Shown: positions 23,334 to 25,308 of the stretch, in pieces
Position numbering within the stretch: position 1 is the stretch's first letter
Layout: the number at the start of each line of letters is the position of its first letter
Notes under the pieces: generated by a model
Told to the model about the DNA's origin: nothing
The model's database searches: none
Seen by the model: only the letters and a program-made list of their open reading frames with translations
Position numbers and translations under genes: made by a program
Virus record (IMG/VR): IMGVR_UViG_3300006875_000148
Span: 1 to 25,308 of that record
Length of the DNA: 25,308 bases
DNA from: a virus
Reading direction: 5' to 3' (one strand)

Positions 23334-25308
23334 GATAATTTTTATACTTCAATGATTGGTTTCTATTGATTATTGCCGAAGTAGTAATTCCACTAACACC
23401 GTTATTTCCGTAGAAATTAAATTCATTACTCTCTGATCTGGAAGTTAGAAGTATTTTTCCCCAACTATAATTTCCAAAATAATTTGATGTTGTAATGATT
23501 CCAGAATTAGTTATTCCCATACCAGTTACAGTTACATTAACGCGAGAAACAATAGTTGTTCCAATTCCGGTTATATTAGATGTAACATTAGAAACTGATG
23601 CCACTTGATAAACATTATCAATAAAACTAGTTCCAATCGCTATTGTGGATCCGCCAATGTCCTTTGATAAAATTGAAGTTGATGATGTTCCAACATTGGA
23701 ATCATAGACTACAAAGTAGTCTCCTGTAGAAATTTCACTTATAGTAACAGCAGCTCCAACTCCCATAATACCAGTGTCCCTCAAGAAAGAATTTTGAGGA
23801 ACATGTAAATCAAAAATCATTTGATAATCTGAACCAGATGTGGTAGTTCCAAAACCAACAATTATTCCAGAATCTCCAGAGTAGGATGAAACATTATTTG
23901 TTTCTACAATTGATGTTGGTGGAGAAATCAGAACAACTGGTGGATTTGATACTGTATAACCAGTTCCAGCATTTGTTAGAGAAATTGTAGTGACAATTCC
24001 CGATGTTATTGAAGCGGTAGCAGTTGCTGGTGTCCCGATCCCATTAGATTGTGCTGTACTTCCAATTGTAACTGTTGGAGCAGACAAGTAACCACTTCCT
24101 CCATCAGAAATACTGATAGACGTTATAGTGCCAGCAGTAGAAACTATTGCTGTGGCAGCTGCGGCAACTTTTTCATCTTGGGAAATAAGTGTTATCTTAT
24201 TTTGGAATGTTAGACTTGTCGCACTCTCATTTTGAGCATTGAAGAATGGTCTCAGATTATCAACATAAATTACGGTTGAACCAATTCCAACAGATTTGAT
24301 TATGTAAGCAGATGGTGTAATGATTGGTTCGTATAACATTCTGTCTTTAGCAATTTCTTGCTCATCAATAATCTTATCCTCAGTTTGGCGACACCAAGTA
24401 ATTGTTCTTGATAGTGATTCGTCACTAGTGTTTCCTGGTCCAAAGTATGGATTGGTATTAACTAAATCAGTACCACGAATAAGAGTTACAGTTCTGTCTT
24501 CCTCTTGGAGGGTTGGTGATTGTCCAATTGAAGAATCATATCCAAAAACTAATTGATCTCCAATCTTAACTGTTTCAAGGATGTTTCTTTCAATAACATC
24601 AACAGAACCACTACCTCTATAGAAGAGAATCTTACAAGTATCATTTGTTCCGGGAATTCCTAAACTTATTCCTTTTGGAGCTTCGGTAAATGTTATGACG
24701 CTTCCGCCATTAAATACATACCCTTGACCAGGAACTTGTAAGATGTCATTGACAAATACGAGCAGAAGGTCTTGAACATTAATATTAGAACCTTTAGCAG
24801 CCTTAATTGAGATTAAGTCGCCATTTACCGTAAGTGGGAAGGTTGTAGTTTCTCCATCAAAAAGATTGGAAATATTATCAAGTGCTTGGAGCTCTCCCAG
24901 AGACCATCCTGTAAATTTATCCGAGAATATATTTTGAATTGTAATCTGGAATTCGTTGAAAGATGATGTGGTTGGAATACCAGTTAGTCCACCAACAGGA
25001 ACCGTCAGTATTTCATTTTCTCTATATCCATATCCAGTATTTTTAATTTCAAAATCAATAACACTAGATCCTTGACCAACAACGATGTCAATCGTTGCTG
25101 CTGTACCTAAACCTGCGATTGTTGTGGAGCTGTAAATTAGAGGAATATCAGAATATGATAGTGGAGAATCAATAATTACTTCTGGTGGATTTGTTGATGT
25201 ATATCCAACTCCAGGATTGGTAATAGCGATACTAACAACACTTCCACCACTTACAGCAGCAGTTCCAATAAATTCAATATAGAATCCATTAGAATCTGAA
25301 GTTTGAAC
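23329..25308 (-). CDS. Large virion structural protein at gp7 position, C-terminal 659 residues (partial)
   Basis: The frame is open from the window edge (25308) to the stop at 23329, so the N-terminus is outside. The internal Met at 24339 is not the start: the sequence ahead of it (DDEQEI-type text, RTITWCRQTEDKIIDEQEIA then KDR) continues without a stop. Visible parts are two GxGY units near the edge; a domain with VNGDLISIKAAKGSN, LLLVFVNDILQVPGQGYVFN, GGSVITFTEAPKG; then TNPYFGPGNTSDESL, TWCRQTEDKII, VGIGSTVIYVDNLRPFFNAQ, and two more GxGY units. The FVND-LQ-Y-F-GGS-ITF pattern resembles fibre and tail-protein beta domains. The gene precedes g8, where T4 has baseplate wedge gene 7, but I see no direct likeness to T4 gp7, so it is named by position only. 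Confidence 0.85.
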   Translation of the reverse strand, partial: VQTSDSNGFYIEFIGTAAVSGGSVVSIAITNPGVGYTSTNPPEVIIDSPLSYSDIPLIYSSTTIAGLGTAATIDIVVGQGSSVIDFEIKNTGYGYRENEILTVPVGGLTGIPTTSSFNEFQITIQNIFSDKFTGWSLGELQALDNISNLFDGETTTFPLTVNGDLISIKAAKGSNINVQDLLLVFVNDILQVPGQGYVFNGGSVITFTEAPKGISLGIPGTNDTCKILFYRGSGSVDVIERNILETVKIGDQLVFGYDSSIGQSPTLQEEDRTVTLIRGTDLVNTNPYFGPGNTSDESLSRTITWCRQTEDKIIDEQEIAKDRMLYEPIITPSAYIIKSVGIGSTVIYVDNLRPFFNAQNESATSLTFQNKITLISQDEKVAAAATAIVSTAGTITSISISDGGSGYLSAPTVTIGSTAQSNGIGTPATATASITSGIVTTISLTNAGTGYTVSNPPVVLISPPTSIVETNNVSSYSGDSGIIVGFGTTTSGSDYQMIFDLHVPQNSFLRDTGIMGVGAAVTISEISTGDYFVVYDSNVGTSSTSILSKDIGGSTIAIGTSFIDNVYQVASVSNVTSNITGIGTTIVSRVNVTVTGMGITNSGIITTSNYFGNYSWGKILLTSRSESNEFNFYGNNGVSGITTSAIINRNQSLKYKNYL
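23920..24165 (-). repeat. GxGY beta-repeat pair in the gp7-position protein
   Basis: Two units contain AGTITSISISDGGSGYLSAP and TTISLTNAGTGYTVSNPPVV. The first closely resembles a gp14 unit (AGTITSIRITNAGLGYSVAP). Two further units, ITNPGVGYTSTNPPEVII and IKNTGYGYRENEILTV, lie nearer the window edge at about 24995-25250. Confidence 0.8.

Noticed and set aside
24337-24339. ATG at 24339 as the start of a 336-residue protein
   Set aside because: The same frame is open without a stop all the way to 25308, and the upstream translation is protein-like and continuous with the downstream domain. The Met is internal.
1-25308. tRNA genes, insertion sequences or integration sites
   Set aside because: The window is almost completely filled by intact late genes on one strand. 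No cloverleaf-like segment, transposase or flanking direct repeat was seen by reading, although a covariance search was not possible.

Overview
The window is a densely packed, AT-rich block of late virion genes from a T4-like myovirus. The protein families and gene order match those of marine T4-like phages, such as those infecting cyanobacteria or Pelagibacter. No bacterial gene, integrase, tRNA or metabolic gene is visible, so I cannot name the host. Every gene I can support is on the minus strand, so the transcriptional order runs from high to low coordinates. No stretch longer than about 85 bases lacks a gene.

In transcriptional order, the baseplate part comes first: the C-terminal 659 residues of a large structural protein at the T4 gene 7 position (open at the window edge), then baseplate wedge gp8, then a 2722-residue virion protein. 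The giant protein occupies the place of T4 genes 9-12 and wac. Two small genes (74 and 58 residues) follow. The neck and tail-completion genes are next: gp13, gp14 and gp15. The packaging genes are gp16 (small terminase) and gp17 (large terminase). They are separated by a 51-residue gene and a 555-residue multi-module protein of unknown function. A small zinc-finger protein follows gp17. Then come tail sheath gp18, tail tube gp19, portal gp20 and prohead core gp67. A 105-residue protein at the gp68 position has an N-terminus like the T4 capsid-targeting sequence. The last gene is a truncated structural protein running off the low-coordinate edge.

Genes are joined by ATGA or TAATG overlaps or by short gaps. 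Six motifs of the T4-type late promoter form NATAAATA lie just upstream of g8, g13, g15, g18, g20 and g67. Five of the six overlap the stop codon of the preceding gene. Beta-rich repeat units (GxGY type and VGxGST type) are shared between the gp7-position protein, gp8, the giant protein and gp14. Another beta unit is shared by gp15 and the giant protein. The most interesting unexplained material is the 51/555-residue pair between the terminase genes. The 555-residue protein has an EF-hand-like loop, several cysteine/basic modules and a domain also found in the 105-residue putative internal head protein.
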